Part shown: positions 1 to 10,070 of the stretch, one piece after another | How positions within the stretch are numbered: the first letter of the stretch is position 1 | How the letters are laid out: every line of letters starts with the position of its first letter | NCBI GenBank assembly: GCA_016214955.1 | Contig: JACRMN010000015.1 | Span: 124,001 to 188,000 of the forward strand | DNA length: 64,000 nt | Reading direction: 5' to 3' | From: Deltaproteobacteria bacterium | Lineage (GTDB): Bacteria > Myxococcota > Myxococcia > Myxococcales > Anaeromyxobacteraceae | Translations under genes and position numbers: made by a program | The notes under the pieces: generated by a model | What the model was told of the DNA's origin: nothing | What the model saw: only the letters and a program-made list of their open reading frames with translations | Databases searched by the model: none

Positions 1-590
1 CAGTGCGCGGTGTGGGTGGCGCCCGCCACCTTGAACCCGGCCCCCCGCATGGCCGCCTCGATGGCCTCGATGGACGGGTAGCGGGCCCGCTCCTGGGCCT
101 CGGTCTCGGGGAAGTACCGGGTGAGCGAGCGGGTCCGGATGTCCTCGGGGGAGTCGGTGACCGTCACCACCGTGCCGCCGGGGCGCAGCACCCGGTGGGC
201 CTCGGCGAAGTGCTCGGGGAGGCTGCCGCCGAGGTAGTGGATGACGTCCACCGAGAAGGCCAGGTCGAAGGAGCGGTCGTCGAAGGGGAAGCGGGCCGCG
301 GCGTCCCCCTCCCGCAGGTCGAGCCGGGGACCCCGCGCCCGCGCCTCGGCGAGCATCGCCGGCGAGCGATCGAAGCCGGCCCCGTCGGCGCTCCAGGCGG
401 CGCTGAGGGCGCGCAGGTGGTTCGCGGTGCCGCAGCCCATCTCCAGGATGCGCCCGGGCGGAACCGCCGTGCGCTCCACCAGGTGGGCCAGCACCCGTGG
501 GCTGGCTTGCCGGTGCTCGGCGTAGCAGGAGGCGATGGCGTCGTAGTCGATCAAGCTGATCAGGATTGCACGATGAGTGATGGCAGGCAA
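1..590 (-). CDS. Class I SAM-dependent methyltransferase, 3' end cut by the window
   Basis: The reverse strand reads a Rossmann-type methyltransferase. Motif I is ILEMGCGTANHL, followed by an acidic residue after strand 2 and the DLAFSVDVIHYLGG region with a Methyltransf_11-type 'HRVLRPGG' loop. The substrate cannot be told from the sequence. The C-terminus lies beyond base 1. The start is uncertain: a TTG at 590 has GGGAG five bases upstream and reads LPAITHRAILISLIDYD; CTG 563 and TTG 554 are alternatives, and there is no ATG in frame nearby. It is separated from pgl by about 600 bp, so it is probably not part of that operon. The family call is solid; start and specificity are not. Confidence 0.8.
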   Translation of the reverse strand, partial: MPAITHRAILISLIDYDAIASCYAEHRQASPRVLAHLVERTAVPPGRILEMGCGTANHLRALSAAWSADGAGFDRSPAMLAEARARGPRLDLREGDAAARFPFDDRSFDLAFSVDVIHYLGGSLPEHFAEAHRVLRPGGTVVTVTDSPEDIRTRSLTRYFPETEAQERARYPSIEAIEAAMRGAGFKVAGATHTAH

Positions 591-630
591 CCGCGCTCCC
601 TGCAGCGGAAGGCCGCACGCGGAGCGAGGC

Positions 631-926
631 GGCCGGGCCCGGTCCTCCGCGCCCCTCGGCGGGCCGGATCTCCGGCGCGGCCGGCTCCCGGGCCCCTCGT
701 CGCCGTCCTCGCGCCGCGACTTCGCGGCAACGGCTGGCGAGCGGCTCCGTCCGCAAAACCCGGGCATCTCGCTTCGCCACTGCCACCGCCCTGCTCGCTG
801 TCCCGGCCGTGGCGACGCTCGATGCAGGCCGCTCCGAGGGAGCACGGGCCGAGAAGCGCACGCGCGGTCGCTGCGGGCGGCGACGAGGGGCCCGTCCGCC
901 CGCGAAGCAGTCGCGCAGCCGGCGCG
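631..926 (+). repeat. Dispersed ~296-bp repeat, copy A
   Basis: Nearly the same sequence occurs reverse-complemented at 9737-10032. The copies share long exact runs, for example about 85 bases beginning CCCGGGCATCTCGCTTCG and about 60 bases beginning CGGGCCGAGAAGCGCAC, broken by a few substitutions and a 1-2 base indel (CAAAACCC here, CAGACCC in copy B). Both copies are intergenic. There is no transposase and no clear terminal inverted repeat, so the class (MITE-like, structured RNA or other) is open. Confidence 0.85.
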
Positions 927-1122
927 CCGGCCGGAGGCGCCCCCGCAGGGCGCAAGGGAGTACCTGCCGTCCGCGCGGCTCGGGTGCCCGTTCGCGTCGA
1001 GCAACCGTTCGTGGGCGCGGCAACGGCGAGTGGCAACCCGTCGTCCGCGCCCCGACGCTTGCGAGACGCCCCGTGCCGAGGGTGTTCGCGCGGCTCTCGT
1101 GCAGCGCCCGCCCGAGGACCTG

Positions 1123-1194
1123 GCGCCGGAGGCCGGCGCGTCCGGCGGAGCGGTGAGCGAACGAGAGCGCCGGAGGCCGGCGCGTCCGGCGGAG
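1123..1194. repeat. Two direct 28-bp GC-rich repeats
   Basis: A unit beginning GCGCCGGAGGCCGGCGCG and ending TCCGGCGGAG is present exactly at 1123-1150 and 1167-1194, separated by 16 bp. The unit contains the palindrome CGCCGGAGGCCGGCG. A close variant flanks repeat copy B (about 9691-9740), so this segment probably belongs to the same repeat family and was displaced about 200 bp from the copy A core by an insertion. Confidence 0.75.
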
Positions 1195-1204
1195 TGTGCA
1201 GCGG

Positions 1205-1965
1205 CTACCGGATCCGGCTCGCCGCCTCGGGGTCGAGGAGCCAGTGGACCTCGCCCTCGGGCCGCACCCGCGACGCCGGGAGGTCGGGCCGCCGGCCGGC
1301 GAGGACCTCGGCGACGGTGCCCGCCTTCTCGGCGCCGCTCACCAGGAAGAGCACCGCGCGGGCCGCGCAGAGGGCCGGCAGGGTCAGCGTCAGGCGCCGG
1401 GGCTGCGGCTGGCCGCCGGTGGCGGCGCAGACCAACCGGGTCCGCTCCTCCAGCGCCGGGCTCCCCGGGAAGAGCGAGGCCACGTGGCCGTCGACCCCCA
1501 TGCCCAGGATGGCGAGATCGAGGCGCGGCGCCGGTCCCAGCTCCTGCCGCAGGTCGGCCTCGTAGGCGGCGGCGGCCCGCTCCGGGTCGTCGAGCTCTCC
1601 GGCCATGCGGAAGACGTTGGCCGCCGGGATGGGCAGGCGCGCCAGCAGCGCCTCCCGCACCATGCGCGTGTTGGAGTCCGGGTGGTCGGGCGGCACGCAG
1701 CGCTCGTCACCGAAGAAGAAGAGCACCCTCTCCCAGGGCACGCCCTCGTGCTCCTCCGGCTCGGCCAGCCGGCGGTAGGTGCGGATCGGGGTGCTCCCGC
1801 CGGCGAGCGCGATGGCCGCCAGCCCCCTTGCCTCGGCCGCCCGGGTGGCGGTGCGCGCGATCTCCGCGGCCGCCAGGGCGGCCAAGGCCCCGGCATCGGC
1901 CGCCACGGTGATGCGGGGCTCCCGTGCCGCTTCCCTCGCCATGCTCGCCACGCTCGTCACCGCGC

Positions 1966-1969
<4 letters not shown>
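1205..1969 (-). CDS. pgl: 6-phosphogluconolactonase
   Basis: A 254-aa protein of the NagB/Pgl fold. It hydrolyses 6-phosphogluconolactone to 6-phosphogluconate, the second step of the oxidative pentose phosphate pathway, in the cytosol. Diagnostic segments are LAGGSTP (sugar-phosphate loop), FFFGDERCV and LGMGVDGHVASLFPGSP, with a family-typical length. The ATG at 1969 overlaps the zwf stop as ATGA, implying translational coupling and fixing the start over an in-frame ATG 12 bases upstream. It is the last gene of gnd-zwf-pgl. Confidence 0.96.
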
Positions 1970-3492
<1,523 letters not shown>

Positions 3493-3493
3493 G

Positions 3494-4471
<978 letters not shown>

Positions 4472-4628
4472 CGCGTCGCCTCCGCCGCCCCCCGGGTGTG
4501 TTCTCGCCCCGGAGTCTCTTCCTTCCCTCGGGGGGGATCGACAGGACAGTCGGGTGTGGTCGGCGCCCCTCGGACCCGGGGGGCAGCGCGGCGGTCACGC
4601 GGCCTCTCCGCCACCGCTGATCCACGGT

Positions 4629-4647
4629 GAGTAAACCCGATTTACTC
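4629..4647. promoter_or_regulatory. Perfect palindrome, possible operator
   Basis: GAGTAAA-N5-TTTACTC: two exact 7-bp arms around CCCGA. AT-rich arms stand out against the GC-rich background. It sits about 158 bp upstream of the gnd start and 287 bp upstream of the oxidase start, a geometry suiting a dimeric repressor or activator site. The binding protein is unknown. Confidence 0.4.
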
Positions 4648-4824
4648 TCAGCTATGCGGCACAATACCGCGGGGTCCTTCGCACTCAGGTGACTCGAAAG
4701 GACGCACCGGTGGTGTGGGCTGATGTCGGTGATTTCCTTTGGTGTCAGGAACTTGTTCATGATGGGTCAGCTCGAGAAAGCGAGTGATTATCGCATGTGT
4801 ATACAGTCGCTTGCCGTTTTTGCG

Positions 4825-4927
4825 CCCCGTTTGGGGTTCTGGCCGTGGATGCCCACCGGCCTTTGGATACGGGGACGAGGCGAGGCGATTGCGGCGGGCT
4901 GACGCCTGGCTGGGCAACCCAGGAGGG
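4825..4927 (+). promoter_or_regulatory. Structured 5' leader of the multicopper oxidase (candidate)
   Basis: Three stems can be drawn: CCCC-GTTT-GGGG (4825-4836), GGCCGTGG paired with CCACCGGCC (4841-4861, one bulge) and CTGGG-CAA-CCCAG (4910-4922). The last stem takes in the first bases of the AGGAGGG ribosome-binding site (4921-4927), so folding could limit initiation. It does not match the c-di-GMP (GEMM) or other riboswitch consensus that I can recall. Regulatory function is inference only. Confidence 0.3.
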
Positions 4928-4933
4928 TAAAAC

Positions 4934-7900
4934 ATGCGATCCATGCTGCTCCGCGCCGGCGCGGTGTGCGCCGGCGTCTATGCGTCGGTGTCCATCGCGG
5001 CCGCGCAGGCCATTCCGTTCACCAGACTCAACGTCGACCCCACGGCCGCCAACGCGGCCTTCCCGCTGCAGAACCTGAACGGCCCGTCGGGCGCGAACTA
5101 CCAGGTGAGCTACCCGTACCCCGGGCAGTGCCTGGCCTCGTCCACCAACGCAGCCCTCTTTCCCACGCTGCCGCTCTGCGGCGGCGCCCACGGCCCGAGC
5201 AGCTTCGACTGCGCCGCCCCCGGCATCTCCAACCAGTCGGCCGGCTCCTGGGCCGGCTGCGGCGCGCCGGTGGCCTGGAAGCTCCTGCGGCCGCTGCTCC
5301 CCGGCCTCACCACGCCCAAGTTCGTGTGGGAGGTGCTGAACCCGCCCGACTACGTGCCCGACAAGACCCGCTACCCGGGTGCCGACTACTACGAGATCGG
5401 CCTGCACGAGGCCTGGGGCTTCCAGGCGCTGGCCGGCGCCGGCCTCTTCCCCAATCCCCCCGTCGGCTCGCCGCGCGTTCCGGGCGGCATGCAGTGGACC
5501 GGCCTCACCTGCAACATCGCTGGCGGCTGCACCTGCCCGGCCGGCCTGAGCGCCACCTTCCAGGCGCAGTACTGCCCGGGCGGCGTCATCCCGCTGGGCG
5601 CTCCGCTCTTCACGCCGATCTGGGGCGTCGGCCAGATCAACATGACCGGCGGCCCGGTCACCACGCTGCTCGGCGGCAGCGGCGCCTGCTCGGTCACCGG
5701 CACCGCCTGCAACCCCACCGTCATCCCCACCACCTGCGCTCCCATTCCCACCGGAAGCTGCTCGGTGGACCTCTCGGCCTGCGATCCCACCGTCCTGCCC
5801 ACCACCTGCGCCACCGTCCCGGCGCCGGCGCCTGGCGGTTTCTGCGCCCTCACCACGGCGCAGGCCTGCGACCCGGCGGTCGCCTCCACCTGCCCGGTCG
5901 ACCCCGCCACCAACCTGCCCGAGGCCTGCATCGCAGTGGCGCCCATCGCCCAGACCTGCAACGCCGGGACGCCCATCGCCCAGACCTGCAACGCCACCGC
6001 CGGCAACCCCTTCGTCGCCGGGCCGGCCGCGCCCTGGTCGAGCAACAACTACGTCGCCACCTGGCCCTCCATCAACATCCGCGCCAGCAAGGGCACTCCG
6101 GTGGTGGTGAAGTGGGTCAACGAGTTCCCCAACAACCACGTGCTCTGCACCCACCCCGACGCCGCCGACTGGCCCTGCTCCATCGACCGCACGTTCATGG
6201 GCGTGAAGGCCACCATGGACCCGGCCATCGTCACCAGCCAGCTCACCGGCGTGCCGCTCGAGGGCGTGAACCGCTTCGGCAGCCCGCAGCAGCCCGACAA
6301 CTCCTGGGTGACCCACCTGCACGGTGGCGAGATCCCGCCCTCCACCGACGGCTTCGCCGAGAAGTGGTTCGGCAACGCGGTGACAGCGGCCATGTACAAC
6401 GACCCGGCCAAGCCCCGCTACGTGACCCCGGCCTTCGAGAACCCGCTGGGCATCGCGCTGCAGCGCCCCGCCGGCAACGCCGACACCTACGCCTACCCCA
6501 TGGTCCAGGAGGAGGCGACCATCTGGTTCCACGACCACACGCTCGGCAAGACGCACCACAACGTCATCGCCGGCCCGGCGGGCTTCTTCCCGGTGAAGGA
6601 GCCGCTGAAGCACGGCCCGCTCACCAACTGGATCCCCCCGGCGGCGCCGCCGGCCGGCTCCGAGTACACCTGGCTCGATCCGGTCACCGAGCCGCGCGAC
6701 GGCCTCAACATCCCGCTCTACGACCTCTTCCTGGCCGTCCAGGACCGGGCCTTCAACGACGACGGCTCCATCAACTTCTCCAACGGCCTGGGCCAGACCA
6801 TCCCGCCGCCGCCGCTGGGCCTGCCGGGGCAGACGCCGGTGACCGCCGGCGTGAACCCGCTCGTCCACCCGACCTGGGTGCCCGAGTACTTCGGCGACCA
6901 CGCGCTGGTGAACGGCGTCATCTGGCCCAAGCGGACGGTGCAGCCGGGCTGGCACCGGCTCCGCATCGTCGACGGCTCCGACTCGCGCTGCTACACCTTC
7001 GGCTTCCAGCGGGCCAACCTGCCGCCGGCGCCGGGCGCGGCCGTCACCCCCAACGTCCCCATGTACGTCATCGCCAACGACCAGGGCTACCTGCGCAACC
7101 CGGTGCGCGCCATGCAGCTCACCATGTGCCCCGGCGAGCGGTACGAGCTGCTGGTGGACTTCTCCAACCTGCCCGGCGTGGCTCCGCTGGGCCAGGGTGA
7201 CGTCTACATGGTGAACAGCGCCCCGGCGCCGTTCCCGGTGGGCATCAGCCCGCAGGTGGCCGGCAGCATCTTCGCCCACATGAACGTGCTCATGGCCTTC
7301 CAGGTCCGCGGCACGGTGCCGGGCGTGCAGAGCTGCGGCGAGCTGCTGGCCCGCGCCCCGGTGGCGCCGGCCGGCCTCACCTGGAACCCGGCCAACATGG
7401 CTGCCAACCTGGCCCGCGGCATCGTCTCCGGCGGCATGTCGTTCTACTCCAGCATCTGCATGCCGGTGAACCCGGCCCTGGTCACCGACACCTCCTTCGC
7501 CTCCATCCGGCCGGTGATGCCGCCTCCGCGCGGCAGCATCGTCCGGCAGGTCTACCTGAACGAGAAGGTGGACGGGGTCAGCCTCGCGCCGCTGGGCATG
7601 CAGCTCAACGGCGTGCCCTTCGAGTACAAGGTGACCGAGACGCCGAAGCTGGGCACCCGGGAGATCTGGCAGTTCGTCAACCTCACGGTCGACGCCCACC
7701 CCATGCACCCGCACCTCGTGAAGCACCAGGTCGTCCAGCGCCAGGCCTTCAACGTGAACGGCTACAAGACGGCGCTCTGCGGCGCGCCGGGCTGCATGCC
7801 GGGCCCGGCCCCGGGCAACGAGATGCAGGTGGTGCCGGACGTCACCCCGTTCCTCACCGGCGGCACCGGCAACACCGTGCCGGTCACCAACGCCAGCGTC

Positions 7901-8167
7901 GAGGGCGGCTGGAAGGACGCCACCCAGGCGCCTCCGGGGTTCGTCACCACCATCGTCGCCGACTGGGTCGGCCGCTGGGCCGGCGTGGCGCCGGGCGGCG
8001 CGGCGCCCACCGCCCCCGGCACCACCTGCGCCGGCGGCGTGCCCTGCGCCGTGGGCAGCGTCCCCTGGACCTACGAGCCGGTCACCTCCGGCCCGTACGT
8101 GTGGCACTGCCACATCAACTCCCACGAGGACTCGGAGATGATGCGCACCAGCCTGGTGGTCCCGTAG
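4934..8167 (+). CDS. Large secreted multicopper oxidase
   Basis: A 1077-aa protein with an N-terminal signal peptide (cleavage probably after AAAQA). All four copper motifs are present: HLHGGEIPPS at ~461, WFHDHTLGKTHH at ~531, HPMHPHLVKHQ at ~922 and HCHINSHEDSEMM at ~1058. The type 1 and trinuclear copper sites should therefore be intact, and the expected chemistry is substrate oxidation coupled to O2 reduction outside the cytoplasm. It is about twice the usual laccase/CotA length; the extra mass includes a Cys-rich tandem repeat at residues ~252-357. The start is fixed by AGGAGGG six bases before the ATG. The physiological substrate (Mn(II), Fe(II), Cu(I), phenols) cannot be read from sequence; large bacterial forms such as MofA/OmpB types are linked to metals. 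Confidence 0.93.
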   Translation: MRSMLLRAGAVCAGVYASVSIAAAQAIPFTRLNVDPTAANAAFPLQNLNGPSGANYQVSYPYPGQCLASSTNAALFPTLPLCGGAHGPSSFDCAAPGISNQSAGSWAGCGAPVAWKLLRPLLPGLTTPKFVWEVLNPPDYVPDKTRYPGADYYEIGLHEAWGFQALAGAGLFPNPPVGSPRVPGGMQWTGLTCNIAGGCTCPAGLSATFQAQYCPGGVIPLGAPLFTPIWGVGQINMTGGPVTTLLGGSGACSVTGTACNPTVIPTTCAPIPTGSCSVDLSACDPTVLPTTCATVPAPAPGGFCALTTAQACDPAVASTCPVDPATNLPEACIAVAPIAQTCNAGTPIAQTCNATAGNPFVAGPAAPWSSNNYVATWPSINIRASKGTPVVVKWVNEFPNNHVLCTHPDAADWPCSIDRTFMGVKATMDPAIVTSQLTGVPLEGVNRFGSPQQPDNSWVTHLHGGEIPPSTDGFAEKWFGNAVTAAMYNDPAKPRYVTPAFENPLGIALQRPAGNADTYAYPMVQEEATIWFHDHTLGKTHHNVIAGPAGFFPVKEPLKHGPLTNWIPPAAPPAGSEYTWLDPVTEPRDGLNIPLYDLFLAVQDRAFNDDGSINFSNGLGQTIPPPPLGLPGQTPVTAGVNPLVHPTWVPEYFGDHALVNGVIWPKRTVQPGWHRLRIVDGSDSRCYTFGFQRANLPPAPGAAVTPNVPMYVIANDQGYLRNPVRAMQLTMCPGERYELLVDFSNLPGVAPLGQGDVYMVNSAPAPFPVGISPQVAGSIFAHMNVLMAFQVRGTVPGVQSCGELLARAPVAPAGLTWNPANMAANLARGIVSGGMSFYSSICMPVNPALVTDTSFASIRPVMPPPRGSIVRQVYLNEKVDGVSLAPLGMQLNGVPFEYKVTETPKLGTREIWQFVNLTVDAHPMHPHLVKHQVVQRQAFNVNGYKTALCGAPGCMPGPAPGNEMQVVPDVTPFLTGGTGNTVPVTNASVEGGWKDATQAPPGFVTTIVADWVGRWAGVAPGGAAPTAPGTTCAGGVPCAVGSVPWTYEPVTSGPYVWHCHINSHEDSEMMRTSLVVP
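5687..6003 (+). repeat. Cys-rich tandem repeat inside the multicopper oxidase
   Basis: Encodes three related ~24-aa units with the theme C-S-V-x3-A-C-(N/D)-P-T-V-(I/L)-P-T-T-C, followed by the short exact duplication PIAQTCNA ... PIAQTCNA. It lies before the first copper motif, so it is an insertion in the N-terminal part rather than in the copper sites. Regular cysteines suggest disulfide-stapled loops or extra metal binding; this is inference. Confidence 0.7.
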
Positions 8168-8192
8168 CCGAGGTGATCCACGCGCAGTGAAC

Positions 8193-8222
8193 GGGGGGCG
8201 GTGCCGCGAGGTGCCGCCCCCC
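8193..8222. terminator. Hairpin between convergent genes, probable terminator
   Basis: GGGGGGCGG (8193-8201) pairs with CCGCCCCCC (8214-8222) around a 12-base loop, 25 bp after the oxidase stop and 43 bp from the stop of the convergent gene. The T tract is poor, so bidirectional function is likely but not certain. Confidence 0.5.
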
Positions 8223-8265
8223 GGCCTTTCGGGCGGGAGGGCCAGCCGCCTTCTCGAGCTGCCCG

Positions 8266-8925
8266 CTACCTGGTCAGCGGCTGGAGGATCCGGTAGCGCT
8301 GCCCGGCCTGGACGCCGGGCGCGGGGACGCGGTGGCCGCGGAGCACCCGCTGGGCGCAGGCCACCACGCCGTAGCTCGCCGTCCCCTGGGCCTCGACCGG
8401 CGCGTCGACGATCTGCAGCTCGTCGGTGTGGCTCTCCACCTGCAGCACCAGGATGGTGGTGGTGGCGTCGGGCGGCGGCTCCCCCTCGCGCGTCTCGGTG
8501 TAGTTGTCGGTGGGGGCCACCGCGCCGCCGCGGGCGTCGGCCTCGGCCCAGCAAGCGGCGAGCTGCGGCTGCAGCGCGTTCACGCTCCGCCCCACCGCCG
8601 CGCCCAGGGTGCCGAGCGAGGCGGCCCGCGCCGAGACCGGCACTGCTTCCCAGGACTCGGGCGGCGGGGGGTCGGGGGCCTTGTCGTACTGCACGGGCGG
8701 GGCCGGCTCGGGCGGCGCCCGGGGGGCCAGCGCCTCGGCCGGGCTGGTGGGCACCTGCGGCGGCTGCGGCGGCGGGCCGTCCGGCGGCGGCGCGGGCTGG
8801 ATGGTCTCGGGACCCTGCGCGACGCGGCGCGGCTCGTCGGTGAGCCGGACGATGGCAACCAGCGCCAGGGCGGCGAACGCGGCGATGCCGCCGGCCGCCA
8901 GGCCCAGCTTGTGGGAGCTCTTCAC
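8266..8925 (-). CDS. Membrane-anchored proline-rich protein with AgmX/TonB-C-like end
   Basis: 219 aa. An N-terminal transmembrane helix (residues ~8-24, LGLAAGGIAAFAALALVAIV) is followed by a Pro-rich spacer of about 70 residues (PAPPPDGPPPQPPQ), then a globular C-terminus. The end holds LQPQLAACWAEA, a strand TTTILVLQVES and VVACAQRVLRGHRVPAP, the pattern seen in AgmX/PglI and other TonB-C-like domains of myxobacteria. The layout fits a protein that spans the periplasm to contact an outer-membrane partner. The GTG start has AGGAAAGGGG upstream and overlaps the stop of the upstream gene as GTGA. Family assignment is moderate. Confidence 0.6.
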   Translation of the reverse strand: MKSSHKLGLAAGGIAAFAALALVAIVRLTDEPRRVAQGPETIQPAPPPDGPPPQPPQVPTSPAEALAPRAPPEPAPPVQYDKAPDPPPPESWEAVPVSARAASLGTLGAAVGRSVNALQPQLAACWAEADARGGAVAPTDNYTETREGEPPPDATTTILVLQVESHTDELQIVDAPVEAQGTASYGVVACAQRVLRGHRVPAPGVQAGQRYRILQPLTR

Positions 8926-9566
8926 GTCCCCTTTCCTGGGGCCGCCGGCGCGGCGGGAGCGGGCCCGAGGAGACGCGCCGCCTCGGCAGACACGCGCGCC
9001 ACGTCGGCGTTGCTGGCCTCCATCACCTCCACCGCCGGCCGGGCCCTGGCCACGCAGGCCCGGACGTCGGCGCGGCTCGGCCCCAGCAGCTCGGCCTTGC
9101 CCTCGCGCATGGCGCTGCCCAGGTGAAGCATGGCGTAGCCGCAGCCGCGGGTGGGGTCGACGGGCCAGCGGCGGGTCAGCGTCAGGTAGTTGGTGGCCAG
9201 GGCCTCGCGGTAGAGCTTCTGCAGCCCCAGGAGCTTCTCGGCCTCGCCGCCACTCGCCTGCCTGGCCCTCTCGCCCAGCCGCTCGTCGAACCGATCGGTG
9301 CGCGCGTCCCACTGGAGCCGCGTGGCCTCGGCGCGGGAGACGTGGACGCGGCGGGTGAGCTCCGCGGCGTCGCTCCACAGCGCCTGGTCCTCCGCGCTCC
9401 CGGGGGGCGGCTTCTGCTCGCCGGAGATCTCGGAGGGGAGCGGCTCGGGCTGCGGGGCGGCGGCTCGCTCGCGGCCATCGTGGCTCTCTCCGGAGCGCTT
9501 CTCCTTCTCGTCGGCGCGGACCGGGCTGGAGGCGACGAGGAGGGCGAGAAGGATGACCTGGCGCAT
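8922..9566 (-). CDS. Secreted protein of unknown function
   Basis: 214 aa. It starts with a clear signal peptide (MRQVILLALLVASSPVRA, probable cleavage after VRA), then a charged Pro-containing linker and a mainly helical body. Two cysteines (RGCGYAML and RACVARAR) could form a disulfide. I do not recognise the family. It is translationally coupled to the AgmX-like gene through a GTGA overlap, so the two products probably act together in the periplasm. Confidence 0.7.
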   Translation of the reverse strand: MRQVILLALLVASSPVRADEKEKRSGESHDGRERAAAPQPEPLPSEISGEQKPPPGSAEDQALWSDAAELTRRVHVSRAEATRLQWDARTDRFDERLGERARQASGGEAEKLLGLQKLYREALATNYLTLTRRWPVDPTRGCGYAMLHLGSAMREGKAELLGPSRADVRACVARARPAVEVMEASNADVARVSAEAARLLGPAPAAPAAPGKGT

Positions 9567-10070
9567 TGCCCCATCCTAGCGCCCCGCCGGGTGGACGGGG
9601 GCCCCTTCCGGGCGGGACAGCGGGCCCCGGACCGTCACCCAGGGTGCGCGCTGGCCGGGGGTTCCGAGCGTTTCCGGCGGAGGGCAGCCAGGCGCGCCGG
9701 CCTCTGGCGCTGTCCTTCGTCCGCCGCTCCGCCGGACGCGCCGGCTGCGCGGCTGGTTCGCGGGCGGACGGGCCCCTCGTCGCCGCCCGCAGCGACCGCG
9801 CGTGCGCTTCTCGGCCCGCTGCTCCCTCGGAGCGGCCTGCATCGAGCGTCGCCACGGCCGGGACAGCGAGCAGGGCGGTGGCAGTGGCGAAGCGAGATGC
9901 CCGGGTCTGCGGACGGAACCGGTCGCCGGCCATCGCCGCGAAGTCGCGGCGCGAGGACGGCGACGAGGGGCCCGGGAGCCGGCCCCGCCGAAGACCCGGC
10001 CCGCCGAGGGGTGCCGGAGGACCGGGCCCGGCCGCTCAGGGCGAACGGACCTCGGAACCAGCTTCCCGCC
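9567..10070. other. Non-coding interval with repeat copy B
   Basis: 504 bp between the start of the secreted-protein gene and the stop of the activase gene. It holds the inverted copy of the dispersed repeat and its palindromic flank. Open frames have the same low-complexity Arg/Ala/Pro character as at 0.6-1.2 kb and are not believed. Confidence 0.65.
9737..10032 (-). repeat. Dispersed ~296-bp repeat, copy B (inverted)
   Basis: Reverse complement of 631-926 with only scattered differences. Beyond the shared core, copy B runs straight into a segment (about 9691-9740) resembling the tandem 28-bp units that lie about 200 bp further away in copy A. This suggests an insertion in A or a deletion in B. 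The two copies face each other across about 9 kb, so recombination between them could invert the gnd-to-AgmX segment. Confidence 0.85.

Larger units (their letters stand above)
591..1204. other. Non-coding interval between methyltransferase and pgl
   Basis: About 610 bp with no convincing gene. Open frames here are low-complexity Arg/Pro/Ala translations with no domain signature. They are not frame-conserved with the second copy of the same DNA near 9.7-10.0 kb, so a coding role is unlikely. The interval holds repeat copy A (631-926) and two 28-bp direct repeats at 1123-1150 and 1167-1194. Confidence 0.7.
4472..4933. other. Divergent intergenic region between gnd and the multicopper oxidase
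   Basis: 462 bp, clearly lower in GC than its surroundings (runs such as GTGATTATCGCATGTGTATA). It must carry promoters for both the leftward gnd operon and the rightward oxidase. Visible elements are a perfect palindrome at 4629-4647 and a hairpin-rich leader before the oxidase (4825-4927). Short reverse-strand frames starting near 4760 and 4944 lack a good ribosome-binding site or any recognisable motif and are not called. Confidence 0.6.

Noticed and set aside
577-1911. Long Arg/Pro-rich frames over repeat copy A, and similar ones over copy B
   Set aside because: Indels between the two copies break the frames while the DNA stays nearly identical, so selection is not on a protein.
4800-4933. 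c-di-GMP/cGAMP GEMM riboswitch before the multicopper oxidase
   Set aside because: Considered because such switches precede cytochrome genes in Geobacter, but the conserved GCAAAGCC-type core and tetraloop receptor are absent.
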